NCBI GenBank assembly: GCA_020637055.1
Contig: JACJWR010000003.1
Location: 186,001 to 250,000, forward strand
Length of the DNA stretch: 64,000 nt
Direction: 5' to 3'
Origin: Actinomycetota bacterium
GTDB taxonomy: Bacteria; Actinomycetota; Actinomycetes; S36-B12; UBA10799
Under the pieces are notes generated by a model. The model did not search any database and was not told the origin of the DNA. It was given only the letters and a program-made list of their open reading frames with translations. A program made the translations under genes and the position numbers. Shown piece after piece: positions 39,445-47,991 of the stretch. Numbering within the stretch: position 1 is the stretch's first letter; each line of letters starts with the position of its first letter.

Positions 39445-39875
39445 GTTCGTCCACGTCGCGTGCCGCGGGCACCGGGCGGCGGGTGTCGAACCGCACCTTC
39501 TATCTGATCCTTGCAGTGGTGGCTCTGCTGGTCGCCGCGGTGCTCGCACTCTTCGCCTCCAGCGCCCCGGATGGTTTGGAGAAGGTGGCCGAGGACGTGG
39601 GATTCGCCGAGGCGGCGCAGGATTCGGCAACGTCCGGATCCCCCCTGGCCGACTACGAGCTTCCCGCGGCGGCCACCCCGGACAGCCCGGTCAACAGGGC
39701 CTTCGCCGGCGTCGTCGGCGTGGCGCTCACCGCAGGCGTGGCTTTCGCGGTGTTCGGTGCGGTTGCCCGCAGCAGATCCCGCAGCGCCGCCGACGAGCGT
39801 GGTCGGGCGGCCACGGAGGCCGCGACGGCGCCCGCGGGTTCGAATCCGTCGATCCCCGCCACCCCTTCCGACTAG
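39441..39875 (+). CDS. cbiN: CbiN-like PDGLE-domain protein
   Basis: Small accessory membrane subunit of the ECF metal transporter, 144 residues. The signature PDGLE followed by KVAEDVGF lies in the periplasmic stretch between two helices (about 22-42 and 85-105), as in the split or CbiN-type subunits needed for metal loading by CbiM. The tail after the second helix is charged and low-complexity. ATG 39441 overlaps the cbiM stop. The gene is 10 bases before cbiQ. Confidence 0.92.
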   Translation: MSSSTSRAAGTGRRVSNRTFYLILAVVALLVAAVLALFASSAPDGLEKVAEDVGFAEAAQDSATSGSPLADYELPAAATPDSPVNRAFAGVVGVALTAGVAFAVFGAVARSRSRSAADERGRAATEAATAPAGSNPSIPATPSD

Positions 39876-39884
39876 GCGACACCG

Positions 39885-40646
39885 GTGGAGGGTCTCTACC
39901 TCGCCGGCGATAGTCGTATCCACCGCCTTCCGGCGCAGGTCAAGGTGGTTGCGGCATTGTTCTTCGTTCTCGTCGTGGTCACCACGCCACGGGAGCGTGT
40001 GCTCGCCTTCGCCGGATACGCCGTCTTGGTGGCGGCGGTTGCCGCCCTGGCCGCGATACCGCCGCTGCGTATGCTGCGCCGAATGATGATCGAAGTGCCC
40101 TTCGTCGTCTTCGCCGTATTGCTCCCCGTGTTCGGCCTAGGAGAACGGGTCACGGTGCTCGGTGGCGTGAGTCTGTCGGTCGAAGGACTCTGGGCGGCAT
40201 GGAACATCCTGGCCAAGGCCACCCTCGGTGTGGCTGTCGCGGTGATCCTCGGTGCCACCACCCGGCCACAGGACGTCGTCGGCGGGCTGGCCCGCCTCCG
40301 CCTGCCTGCATTGTTGGTGCAGATCACCGGATTCATGGTGCGCTACGTGGATGTCGTGGTGGACGAAGCGACCCGCATGCGCACCGCCATGGCAGCTCGA
40401 GGTTTCACCGCGCGGCATCTGAACGCGTGGCCCGCCGTCGCCCGCAGTCTCGGCACGCTATTCGTGCGTACCTATGAACGTGGCGAGCGGGTGCATGTCG
40501 CCATGCTCTCGCGCGGCTACGACGGTTCGGCCAAGGCGTGGTCGCTGGGCACGTCGCCGGCCGGACCGACGGTGTGGGCGACTGGACTCGCGCTGCCGGC
40601 GGCGGCGCTGGCGGTGGCGGGTGCCGCCTGGTGGTCGACGTGGTGA
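39885..40646 (+). CDS. cbiQ: ECF transporter transmembrane T-component CbiQ
   Basis: Energy-coupling scaffold of 253 residues with about five helices that joins the S-component to the ATPase. The coupling helix regions AMAARGF and HVAMLSRGYDG contain the two Ala-Arg-Gly/Ser-Arg-Gly motifs that grip the ATPase. GTG 39885 is used. The stop overlaps cbiO (GTGA), confirming coupling. Together with CbiM, CbiN and CbiO it forms a complete importer. Confidence 0.94.
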   Translation: MEGLYLAGDSRIHRLPAQVKVVAALFFVLVVVTTPRERVLAFAGYAVLVAAVAALAAIPPLRMLRRMMIEVPFVVFAVLLPVFGLGERVTVLGGVSLSVEGLWAAWNILAKATLGVAVAVILGATTRPQDVVGGLARLRLPALLVQITGFMVRYVDVVVDEATRMRTAMAARGFTARHLNAWPAVARSLGTLFVRTYERGERVHVAMLSRGYDGSAKAWSLGTSPAGPTVWATGLALPAAALAVAGAAWWSTW

Positions 40647-41404
40647 GTCCGGCGGCCTCCGCGCCGCCGGCGTTGCGGGTCGAGGAACTCGTCTACGACT
40701 ACCCGGATGGGCGACGCGCACTGGATTCGGTCGACCTTGAAATCGGCCAGGGCGAGCGGGTGGCACTGTTGGGGCCGAACGGCGCGGGCAAGACGACGCT
40801 CGCGCTGCACCTCAACGGCATCTTGACGCCCTCATCCGGGGTGGTCGAGGTTGGCGGCGAAGCGGTATCGAACGAGTCGCTGGCCCGGGTTCGGCAGGCC
40901 GTCGGATTGGTGTTCCAGGATCCGGATGACCAGTTGTTCATGCCCACGGTCGCCCAGGATGTCGCCTTCGGTCCGCTCAACTTCGGGGTACCGGAGGGGG
41001 AGATACCGGATCGCGTCCATCGGGCACTCGCGGCGGTCGGGATGGCCGATGCCGCCGACTCCTACCCCGGCCACCTTTCCTTCGGCCAGCGCCGGAGGGT
41101 CGCCATCGCCACCGTGCTGTCGTGCGAGCCGAGCGTCCTGGTGCTCGACGAACCCACCTCCAACCTGGATCCGGCCGCTCGCCGGGACCTCGCCGAAGTC
41201 CTCGACTCGCTCGACGTGACGGTGCTCATGGTCACCCACGACCTGCCGTTCGCGTGGCAGTTGTGTCCGCGTTCGGTGATCCTCGACGCGGGACGGATTC
41301 GGGCCGATGCGGCGACCCCGGAAGTGCTCGCCGACAGCGCGCTCCTGGCGCAACACAGACTGGAACTGCCGTTTGGGTTCGATCCCGGGCCGCGCACGCA
41401 ATAG
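40643..41404 (+). CDS. cbiO: ECF transporter ATPase CbiO
   Basis: ABC-type ATPase of 253 residues powering metal uptake. Walker A GPNGAGKT is at 44-51, the signature reads LSFGQRRR, Walker B is VLVLDEPTSNLD, and the switch His is in MVTHD; all catalytic elements are intact. GTG 40643 overlaps the cbiQ stop. It closes the cbiMNQO operon, with a DUF3618 gene 10 bases further on that may be read through. It probably forms a homodimer, as only one ATPase gene is present. Confidence 0.95.
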   Translation: MSPAASAPPALRVEELVYDYPDGRRALDSVDLEIGQGERVALLGPNGAGKTTLALHLNGILTPSSGVVEVGGEAVSNESLARVRQAVGLVFQDPDDQLFMPTVAQDVAFGPLNFGVPEGEIPDRVHRALAAVGMADAADSYPGHLSFGQRRRVAIATVLSCEPSVLVLDEPTSNLDPAARRDLAEVLDSLDVTVLMVTHDLPFAWQLCPRSVILDAGRIRADAATPEVLADSALLAQHRLELPFGFDPGPRTQ

Positions 41405-41414
41405 GGTGGGCGCT

Positions 41415-41843
41415 ATGGCGCAGCAGAACAGCCCCCAGACCTCGCCCGCGACGGCGCGGTCCTCCGAGGTGGCCCCGAAGGTCGACGTGGCATCCGTGGC
41501 GGCACCGAGCACGCCGGCAGCCGCCACGCCCGCCACGAAGCAGGCGGCGGAGGTCAAGAAGTCCGACCTGCCGGCGGAGACCACGAAGGAGTCCACTCCG
41601 CCGCGCTCCATGGCGCAGATCGAGGCCGATATGGCCGCGACACGGGAGCGACTCGCGAACACCATCGGGCAGCTTCAGGCGGAGTTGACGCCGAAGAATC
41701 TCGCACGCAAGCAGCTGGACAAGGTGCGGTCGTTCTACATCGACGAATACGGTGCCGTGCGCCCGGATCGAGTCGCGATGACCGCCGGTGTCGTCGTCGG
41801 CGGCTACGTGGTGATCCGGGTGACCAAGCGGGTCTTCTCCTAG
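41415..41843 (+). CDS. DUF3618 domain membrane protein
   Basis: Protein of 142 residues. The first 75 are Ala/Thr/Pro-rich and disordered. The DUF3618 segment follows with the conserved SMAQIEADMAATRERLANTIGQLQAELTPKNLARKQLDKVRSF-type helix. One C-terminal transmembrane helix (about 119-137) ends in basic residues. Function unknown; DUF3618 proteins are actinobacterial and resemble phage-holin-associated membrane proteins. It sits 10 bases after cbiO and 9 before DUF427. Confidence 0.85.
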   Translation: MAQQNSPQTSPATARSSEVAPKVDVASVAAPSTPAAATPATKQAAEVKKSDLPAETTKESTPPRSMAQIEADMAATRERLANTIGQLQAELTPKNLARKQLDKVRSFYIDEYGAVRPDRVAMTAGVVVGGYVVIRVTKRVFS

Positions 41844-41852
41844 GCCCGGGTT

Positions 41853-42383
41853 ATGGCGCGCCGACTGCCGTTCGGGGTCGTTCCCGAGCAGCCCGCGCCC
41901 GGCCAGGAGTCGGTATGGGACTATCCCCGGCCGCCGCTGCTGGAGCGGCGTGACGCCGAAATCGTGGTGGTTCTCGGCGGGGTCGAGGTGTGCCGGGCCG
42001 ACCACGCGTTGCTGATCAAAGAGACGTCCCACCCGCCCACCTACTACCTGCCGGCTGCGGCATGGGCGCCGGGGGCGCTACGTCCCGGCAAGGGTGGCAG
42101 CCTCTGCGAATGGAAAGGCGCGGCGCAGTATTTCGATGTGGTGGCGCGCAGCGTCGACGGCGTCGAGTTGGCCGTGGCGCCGGCTGCGGCGTGGGGTTAT
42201 GCCCGACCGTTGCCGCCCTTCGAGGCGCTGGTGGACCACGTGAGCGTCTATCCCGGCCGGATGGATCGCGTCACCGTGGCGGGCGAGCCGGTGCGTGCGC
42301 AGGCCGGCGGGTTCTACGGGGGCTGGATCACCTCCGACGTGGTGGGTCCGTTCAAGGGCGAACCCGGCAGCCGCTTTTGGTAG
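41853..42383 (+). CDS. DUF427 domain protein
   Basis: Protein of 176 residues with one DUF427 domain: ESVWDYPRPP at the start, then IKETSHPPTYYLP, GSLCEWKGAAQYFDV and VDHVSVYPGRMD near the end. The fold is a small beta-barrel; biochemical function is unknown. The C-terminal stretch GGWITSDVVGPFKGEPG is also typical. ATG 41853 follows the DUF3618 stop by 9 bases. The final codons contain the left arm of an inverted repeat that probably ends transcription from this strand and from sodA. Confidence 0.88.
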   Translation: MARRLPFGVVPEQPAPGQESVWDYPRPPLLERRDAEIVVVLGGVEVCRADHALLIKETSHPPTYYLPAAAWAPGALRPGKGGSLCEWKGAAQYFDVVARSVDGVELAVAPAAAWGYARPLPPFEALVDHVSVYPGRMDRVTVAGEPVRAQAGGFYGGWITSDVVGPFKGEPGSRFW

Positions 42384-42398
42384 CAACTGCCGGGTTCG
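42359..42398. terminator. bidirectional terminator between DUF427 gene and sodA
   Basis: Perfect 12-base inverted repeat, CGAACCCGGCAG at 42359-42370 and CTGCCGGGTTCG at 42387-42398, with a 16-base loop. The left arm lies inside the last codons of the DUF427 gene, and the right arm is 20 bases from the sodA stop. Its position between converging genes suggests use by both. Confidence 0.65.
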
Positions 42399-42417
42399 GA
42401 TGGTTGTGAGGCGCGGA

Positions 42418-43017
42418 TCAGGCGTCGAAGGCCTCGCCGACCTTGGCCCAGTTGACCACGTTCCACCACTCCTTGAGGTACTCCGGGCGGCGGTTCTGGT
42501 ACTTGAGGTAGTACGCGTGCTCCCAGACGTCGTTGCCCAGCAGCACTTCCTTACCCTCGGTGGTCGGGGAGTCCTGGTTCGCGGTGGAGACGATGGCCAA
42601 CTTGCCGGCGTCGCGGATCAGCCACACCCAACCGGAGCCGAAGCGGGCGACGCCGGCGGCCTCGAACTTCGCCTTGAAGTCGTCGAAGGAGCCAAACTCG
42701 TCGTCGATCGCGGCGGCGAGCTCACCTTCCGGGGTCTGGCCGTGGTCCGGGGTCATCCAGTTCCAGAAGAGCGAGTGGTTGAGGTGACCGCCGCCGTTGT
42801 TGCGCACCGGTCCGGCGATATCGGCCGGCACCTCGGCAAGGTTCGCGACCACCTCTTCGATCGACTTGTCCGCCCAGTCGGTGCCCTCCACCGCAGCGTT
42901 GAGCTTGTCGACGTACGCCTGGTGGTGCTTGTCGTGGTGCAGGTGCATCGTCTGGGCGTCCACGAACGGCTCCAGGGCGTCGTAGTCGTAGGGCAGTTCG
43001 GGCAGCGTGAAAGCCAT
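42418..43017 (-). CDS. sodA: superoxide dismutase (Mn type)
   Basis: Dismutes superoxide; 199 residues of the Fe/Mn family. Metal ligands are His27 (LHHDKHH), His81 (HSLFWNW), and Asp and His in [11 protein letters not shown]. The metal-choice residues GGGHLNH and ANQDSP follow the manganese pattern. No signal peptide, so cytoplasmic. A DtxR/IdeR-like palindrome lies 21 bases upstream, so expression should rise when iron is scarce, when a Mn enzyme is useful. It is the only superoxide dismutase in the window. Confidence 0.95.
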   Translation of the reverse strand: MAFTLPELPYDYDALEPFVDAQTMHLHHDKHHQAYVDKLNAAVEGTDWADKSIEEVVANLAEVPADIAGPVRNNGGGHLNHSLFWNWMTPDHGQTPEGELAAAIDDEFGSFDDFKAKFEAAGVARFGSGWVWLIRDAGKLAIVSTANQDSPTTEGKEVLLGNDVWEHAYYLKYQNRRPEYLKEWWNVVNWAKVGEAFDA

Positions 43018-43037
43018 CGGTTCTCCTCGCGCGGAAG

Positions 43038-43054
43038 TAGGTTAGGTAAACCTA
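43038..43054. promoter_or_regulatory. DtxR/IdeR-like iron box upstream of sodA
   Basis: Perfect dyad TAGGTT-AGGTA-AACCTA. Aligned with the iron-box consensus TTAGGTTAGSCTAACCTAA, about 15 of 19 positions agree. It lies 21 bases before the sodA start, where a bound repressor would block transcription or the start of the transcript. The DtxR/IdeR gene itself is outside the window. Confidence 0.65.
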
Positions 43055-43114
43055 TCTCACCACGGACGAGGTGGGCGTACAACAGCAATCGGCCTGCGCT
43101 ATGCTCAACTCCGC

Positions 43115-43190
<76 letters not shown>

Positions 43191-43192
43191 CG

Positions 43193-43233
43193 AAGGCCCA
43201 GGTCAGGAGCACATTGCTCGCGACCTGGGCCTT
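43193..43233 (+). terminator. terminator hairpin after tRNA-Lys
   Basis: Perfect 12-base stem AAGGCCCAGGTC (43193-43204) and GACCTGGGCCTT (43222-43233), 17-base loop, followed by TTGTCGTT. It starts 2 bases after the tRNA CCA end and has the GC stem with a short T-rich tail expected of an intrinsic terminator. Confidence 0.85.
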
Positions 43234-43452
43234 TGTCGTTGGAGGACTGCACGGGAGCGGCGTCAGAACCGGGCTCGGGTCGGCGCGGTCACCGAACAGT
43301 GGCACGTTGAGATCGACTTGTGACTATGTCAAGGGTTCCCATGGGCCTGGCTTGCTCTGTAGCCTGACCCGAATTGGCCGTCTGCGGCGGGCCCCGGGCC
43401 AGCGGCAGCGGACCAATACGTGAAGTTCAAATGGTGAGGTAGAGAAGCGGAT
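43234..43452. other. non-coding region before the subtilase gene
   Basis: About 220 bases between the tRNA-Lys terminator and the protease start. No open frame with gene-like composition, no long repeat and no convincing -35/-10 pair stand out. The last 25 bases hold a GGTGAGG element that fits ribosome binding for ATG 43453. The promoter of the protease should lie here. Confidence 0.5.
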
Positions 43453-46400
43453 ATGGCGAAACGACACGTCTTGACGGCGGGGGTAGCGGCGGGCTTGCTC
43501 GCCTTTGGTTGGAGTCCGGCCATGGGAGTTGAGGTCGGCGCAGCGGCGGGACAGCCGTCGACGGAACCGGTGGGGCCCTCGGCGTCTGCCGGTGGTGCGA
43601 CCGGCGACGAACAGGTGCCGGGGCTGGTGGTGAAGTACGCGCCCAACGTGGTGGTGCCGCAAGCGGCCGGTGCTGCCGTTCCCGGAGCAACCGCGCAGGA
43701 GCTCGATCTTATCTCGGGCGACGAGGTCGGCCTGGGCTGGTACGAGGCTGACTTGCCCTCCGCGGTGTCAGTGGAGACTGCCGAGGAGTATGCGCAGCGA
43801 CTGACGGCGGATCCGGCAATCGAATACGCCGAACCCCAACTGTGGATGCGGCCGACCGCGGCGGTGCCGGATCCGGACGATCCGCTCTGGAGCCAGCAGT
43901 GGGGCTTCGCGTCCTACGGCGACGACACCTTTGTGACACCGCCGACGCTGGATCCGCTGACTGCCGAGGTGGTCGGCACCAACCTGCTGCCGGCGTTGGG
44001 CGCCCCGCGGGGGGACGCTCCGGTGGTCGCCGTGATCGACACGGGAATCGCCAATCACCCGGATCTCACGGCCCAGGCGACGTTTGGCTACAACTTCATT
44101 TCCAGCCCGGCCCGCGCGGGGAACACCGACGGACGGGGTCCGGACGCTGCCGACACCGGCGATTGGGTGACCCAGCAGCAGGCGGGCGAATTGCCCTTCG
44201 GGCTGCTGGGGTGCGCGGCCCCGGACAACAGCTCCTGGCACGGCACCCATGTGACCGGCACGATCGCGGCAGTGACCAACAATGACCTCGGCGTGGCAGG
44301 GACTGCTCCGGTATCGGTGCAGACGCTGCGGGCTCTGGGTCGCTGCGGCGGCTCTTCCGGTGACATCGCGGCCGCGATGCTCTGGGCGGCTGGTGGTGTT
44401 GTGCCGGGGGTGCCCGCAAACTCCACGCCCGCGCGGGTGGTCAACATGTCCCTGGGTGGACCCGGACAGTGCCCACAGCACTATCAGGAGGTGATCGACT
44501 TCGGGCGGGCGCAAGGCACGGTGTACGTCGTGGCCGCCGGCAATGACAACGCCGATGCTGCGAATTCCGCGCCCGCGAGTTGCGATGGCGTCATCACGGT
44601 CGCAGCCACTACGCCATATGGCGCCCGGACGTCGTTCAGCAACTACGGTGACGTGGTCGACATCGCGGCGCCGGGGCAGGCAATCCTCAGCACTCTCAAC
44701 GCCGGCCTCACGGTCCCGGCGGAGCCGAACTACGCCAACTACAACGGGACCAGCATGGCGACTCCGCACGTGGCGGGCGCCGTGGCCCTGTTGCTCGCGG
44801 CAGAGCCGGACCTGACCCCTGACCAGGTGGCCGCGCGGCTCGCCAATACCGCCACGCCCTTCAAACAGACGGCTGGTGGTGTCGACAATCCGTCGTTCGA
44901 CTGCGTCGGTGACGATCCCTGTGGTGCCGGCTACCTCGACACCGCAGCCCTGCTCGGCCAAGAAACCCTGCCGCCCCCGGTGGTCGCCGCCCGCTTCTCA
45001 GTGGCACCGGTGACCGACGCCGTCGCCCCGAACACCGGCAACGTGGAGGTGACCGTCGGTTTCGAGCCGCCGCGAGGTCGCACCGACTCCTACCGAATCG
45101 AGGTGTGGCGTGCTGGCACGCCGGTAGTCGATGCCACCACCACGCAGACGTCCGCCGCGTTTGTGGTGCAGGGAGACCCGGGCGACGACTATGAAGTGCG
45201 CGTGACCCCGCTACGAGACGGCTCCGGCGGCGTCATCTCCGAGGCGATGAGGGTGCCGTCGATCGCGCCTTCGGTGCCGGCCACGCCGACAATCGCCGGG
45301 GTATCGGCCAACGACACAACGGCGGTCGTCGACGTCAGCAACACCTTCTCGACACCTGAGCCAACGGCCACGGTCGTGACCGCCCAGCCCGGTGGCGCAA
45401 CCTGCGAGATCACCGAACTTCCCTCCGCTGGTAGTTGCGCCATCACCGGACTGACTCCGGGCACCACCTACACGTTCACGGCGGTGGCGCGGAATCCCAT
45501 CGGCGATTCCGCGCCGTCCGCCCCGGTCACGGCGACTCCGTCGGCATTTGCGCCACCAACGGCGCCGGGGGCGCCGACCGTGGTACTGCAGGGGCGCACC
45601 GCCAGTCTCTCCTGGACTCCCTCAGTACCCGCCCAAGGCCGCACAATCGCCTCCTATGCGGCCGTGGCAGATCCGCAGGGGACGCTGCAGCAGTGTGTGA
45701 CACAGCCACAACGGGCTGCGACGGCCTGGACCTCCTGCGAGATGGCCAACCTGATCGTGGGGGAGACCTATCGCTTCCGGGTGCAAGCCACCGACGACAC
45801 CGGCAAGTCGTCGGTATCCGAGCTGTCGGCTCCAGTTGTGGTCGGCGGTACCGCGGTGCCGCCGTCCGCCCCGGATTCGCCACCGACCATCGTCACCGGC
45901 GATGGGCAGGTGACGGCGAGCATCACCACGGTCGAGGGCCTGTCCAAGTTCAACGGAGGATCGCCGCTGATCGCCATGCGGGTGATCGCCTCACCTGGGG
46001 GCGCGAGCTGTGACATCGCCGCCGATGATCCGGAGTCGGCCTGCGTCATCGCCGGACTGACCAACGGCCAGCCCTACACCTTCACCTCGGTCGGCGTGAA
46101 TGCGTTGGGGATATCCGCGCCGTCAATGCCGACGATGCCCTTCACCCCAGGAGAACTCGGGGCGGAGTTCATCCCGCTCGCGGACTCGGTGCGGGTGTTC
46201 GATTCCCGCGCCAGCGGGGGTCCGGTCCCCTCAGGTGTGCCGCAGGTCGTCGATGTACAGGCGCCCGACGGCGCCGTCGCGGTGGCATACAACCTCACGG
46301 TCACATCGCCAACATCGGCGGGTCATGCGGTGGTCGGTCCGGCGGGTGTGGCGTTGCCGAAGTCCTCGACCATCAACTGGTTCGCGCCCGGCCAGACGTT

Positions 46401-47292
46401 CGCCAACGGCTATGTGAGCGCTCTCGGCGACGGCGGCGCAATCACAGTGGAAGTGGCTGGTGGCACCGCCGAGATTGTCGTGGACGTCGTCGGCTACTAC
46501 CTGCCTGCCGGCGTCACTGCCGCAGCGGTCACCCCCGCGAACGGCACCCCCACTCCGGGCGTATTCGTGCCGCTCGCCCCGTCGGAGCGGGCATACGATT
46601 CCCGTGCTGCCGACGGGCCGATCGCCGGCGGCGAGAGTCGCGAGGTGGACTTGAGCTCGGTCGTGCCGGCGGGGGCCACCGCGGTGGCCTACACCGTTAC
46701 CGAATTCGACACGGTTGGATCCGGGCACCTCTCAGTCGGCCTGCCCGGTTCGCCGAAGCCCGCCACCTCCACCATCAACTGGTTCAAGAGCGGCCAACGG
46801 GTCGCGAACTCCAGTGTGGCCGGTATCGACGACCAGCGTTCCATCGCAGTCTTCGCCGGCGGGGGCCGCAGCAACTTCACTATCGACGTACTGGGCTACT
46901 TCACCAGCGCCCAATCAGCACCGGAAGGCTTGCGGTTCACACCGATTGTGCCGGCGCGGGCCTACGATTCCAGGGTCGAGGGTGCTGGCGGGCTGTTGTT
47001 CGGCGGCCAACGTCGGGTGACCTCGGCCGTTCCGACGTCTGTGACGCCACCGCCGGGAACCGCCGCGATGGTCTTCAACCTCACCGAGGTGGGCACGGTG
47101 GGCAACGGGCACTTGCGCGTCGCCGCCGGCGACACTGCAGTGGCGCCCGACACCTCAGTGATCAACTGGTACCAGTCGGAGATGCGTACCGCCAACGGCA
47201 GCACCGCCGCAGTGACAGATGGCGTCGTGACAACCTTCGCCCGCGGCGGTGCCACGCAGTACCTCATCGATGTGGCGGGCTACTACCACTGA
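43453..47292 (+). CDS. secreted subtilisin-like protease with three C-terminal repeats
   Basis: Exported S8 serine protease of 1279 residues. A signal peptide (about 1-33) and a propeptide (to about 140) precede the catalytic domain (about 145-500) with Asp196 (VIDTGI), His263 (HGTHVTGT) and Ser434 (NGTSMATPHVAG); the triad is intact. Residues about 505-900 hold four fibronectin-III-like modules. Three repeats of about 120 residues start at 906, 1038 and 1162. Each opens with a D-S-R signature, has a (S/T)xINW block in the middle, and ends in a V-(V/L/A)-GY(Y/F) motif. There is no LPxTG anchor or final transmembrane helix, so it is probably released or held by the repeats. It stands alone. 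Confidence 0.92.
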   Translation: MAKRHVLTAGVAAGLLAFGWSPAMGVEVGAAAGQPSTEPVGPSASAGGATGDEQVPGLVVKYAPNVVVPQAAGAAVPGATAQELDLISGDEVGLGWYEADLPSAVSVETAEEYAQRLTADPAIEYAEPQLWMRPTAAVPDPDDPLWSQQWGFASYGDDTFVTPPTLDPLTAEVVGTNLLPALGAPRGDAPVVAVIDTGIANHPDLTAQATFGYNFISSPARAGNTDGRGPDAADTGDWVTQQQAGELPFGLLGCAAPDNSSWHGTHVTGTIAAVTNNDLGVAGTAPVSVQTLRALGRCGGSSGDIAAAMLWAAGGVVPGVPANSTPARVVNMSLGGPGQCPQHYQEVIDFGRAQGTVYVVAAGNDNADAANSAPASCDGVITVAATTPYGARTSFSNYGDVVDIAAPGQAILSTLNAGLTVPAEPNYANYNGTSMATPHVAGAVALLLAAEPDLTPDQVAARLANTATPFKQTAGGVDNPSFDCVGDDPCGAGYLDTAALLGQETLPPPVVAARFSVAPVTDAVAPNTGNVEVTVGFEPPRGRTDSYRIEVWRAGTPVVDATTTQTSAAFVVQGDPGDDYEVRVTPLRDGSGGVISEAMRVPSIAPSVPATPTIAGVSANDTTAVVDVSNTFSTPEPTATVVTAQPGGATCEITELPSAGSCAITGLTPGTTYTFTAVARNPIGDSAPSAPVTATPSAFAPPTAPGAPTVVLQGRTASLSWTPSVPAQGRTIASYAAVADPQGTLQQCVTQPQRAATAWTSCEMANLIVGETYRFRVQATDDTGKSSVSELSAPVVVGGTAVPPSAPDSPPTIVTGDGQVTASITTVEGLSKFNGGSPLIAMRVIASPGGASCDIAADDPESACVIAGLTNGQPYTFTSVGVNALGISAPSMPTMPFTPGELGAEFIPLADSVRVFDSRASGGPVPSGVPQVVDVQAPDGAVAVAYNLTVTSPTSAGHAVVGPAGVALPKSSTINWFAPGQTFANGYVSALGDGGAITVEVAGGTAEIVVDVVGYYLPAGVTAAAVTPANGTPTPGVFVPLAPSERAYDSRAADGPIAGGESREVDLSSVVPAGATAVAYTVTEFDTVGSGHLSVGLPGSPKPATSTINWFKSGQRVANSSVAGIDDQRSIAVFAGGGRSNFTIDVLGYFTSAQSAPEGLRFTPIVPARAYDSRVEGAGGLLFGGQRRVTSAVPTSVTPPPGTAAMVFNLTEVGTVGNGHLRVAAGDTAVAPDTSVINWYQSEMRTANGSTAAVTDGVVTTFARGGATQYLIDVAGYYH

Positions 47293-47313
47293 GGGCGCAG
47301 CCGGCCGCCACGG

Positions 47314-47916
47314 CTACTCCGCGGCGTCGATGGACGCCGCGATGGCTCGCGCGTCATCGGTGCTGGGCCCGGGCATCGGGACCAGGACGGTCTGGCGGTA
47401 GTACTGGAGTTCGCGAATCGAGTCCAGGATGTCGGCCAGAGCGCGATGGCCGCCGCGCTTCTGCGGGGCGGCGAAGTACACCCGTGGGTACCAGCGGCGT
47501 ACGAGTTCCTTGAGGCTGGATACGTCGATGATCCGATAGTGCAGATGGTCGACGATTTCAGGCATGTCACGGGATAGGAAAGAGCGGTCCATGTGCACGC
47601 TGGAACCCGCCAGCGGGGCCTTGCGTGCCTCTGGAACATGGCGGCGGATGTAGGCCAACACCTCGTCTCGGGCCTGCTCCAGCGTGATTCCGTCGGCCAA
47701 CTCCGGCAGCAGTCCTGATGTCGTGTGCATGTCGACCACGAACGGGTCCATTCCTGCCAGCGCCTCCGCAGGGGGTGCGATGACGAGATCGATGCCGTCG
47801 TCGAGCGGTGCCAGATTCTCGTCAGTGACGACTACCGCCACCTCCACCAACGCGTCCCGGTCCAAGTCGAGGCCGGTCATCTCGCAGTCGATCCACACGA
47901 TGGGCCCGTTTGTCAT
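47314..47916 (-). CDS. orn: oligoribonuclease
   Basis: DEDDh 3'-5' exonuclease of 200 residues that degrades two- to five-nucleotide RNAs and the c-di-GMP breakdown product pGpG. Exo I is WIDCEMTGLD (Asp10, Glu12); later blocks hold the His-Asp pair in RGGHRALADI. The protein is a cytoplasmic dimer, and its length matches the family. It converges with the protease gene at 21 bases and lies 75 bases from pxpC on the same strand. Its presence completes pGpG recycling for the EAL enzyme found at 14.6 kb. Confidence 0.96.
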   Translation of the reverse strand: MTNGPIVWIDCEMTGLDLDRDALVEVAVVVTDENLAPLDDGIDLVIAPPAEALAGMDPFVVDMHTTSGLLPELADGITLEQARDEVLAYIRRHVPEARKAPLAGSSVHMDRSFLSRDMPEIVDHLHYRIIDVSSLKELVRRWYPRVYFAAPQKRGGHRALADILDSIRELQYYRQTVLVPMPGPSTDDARAIAASIDAAE

Positions 47917-47991
47917 GGCCCCACCCTACGCAGCCGGAGCAGGCGGCCACCGCAGGCACTCGCTCGCGTCGGCGGGGTACGAAGATCGGAT

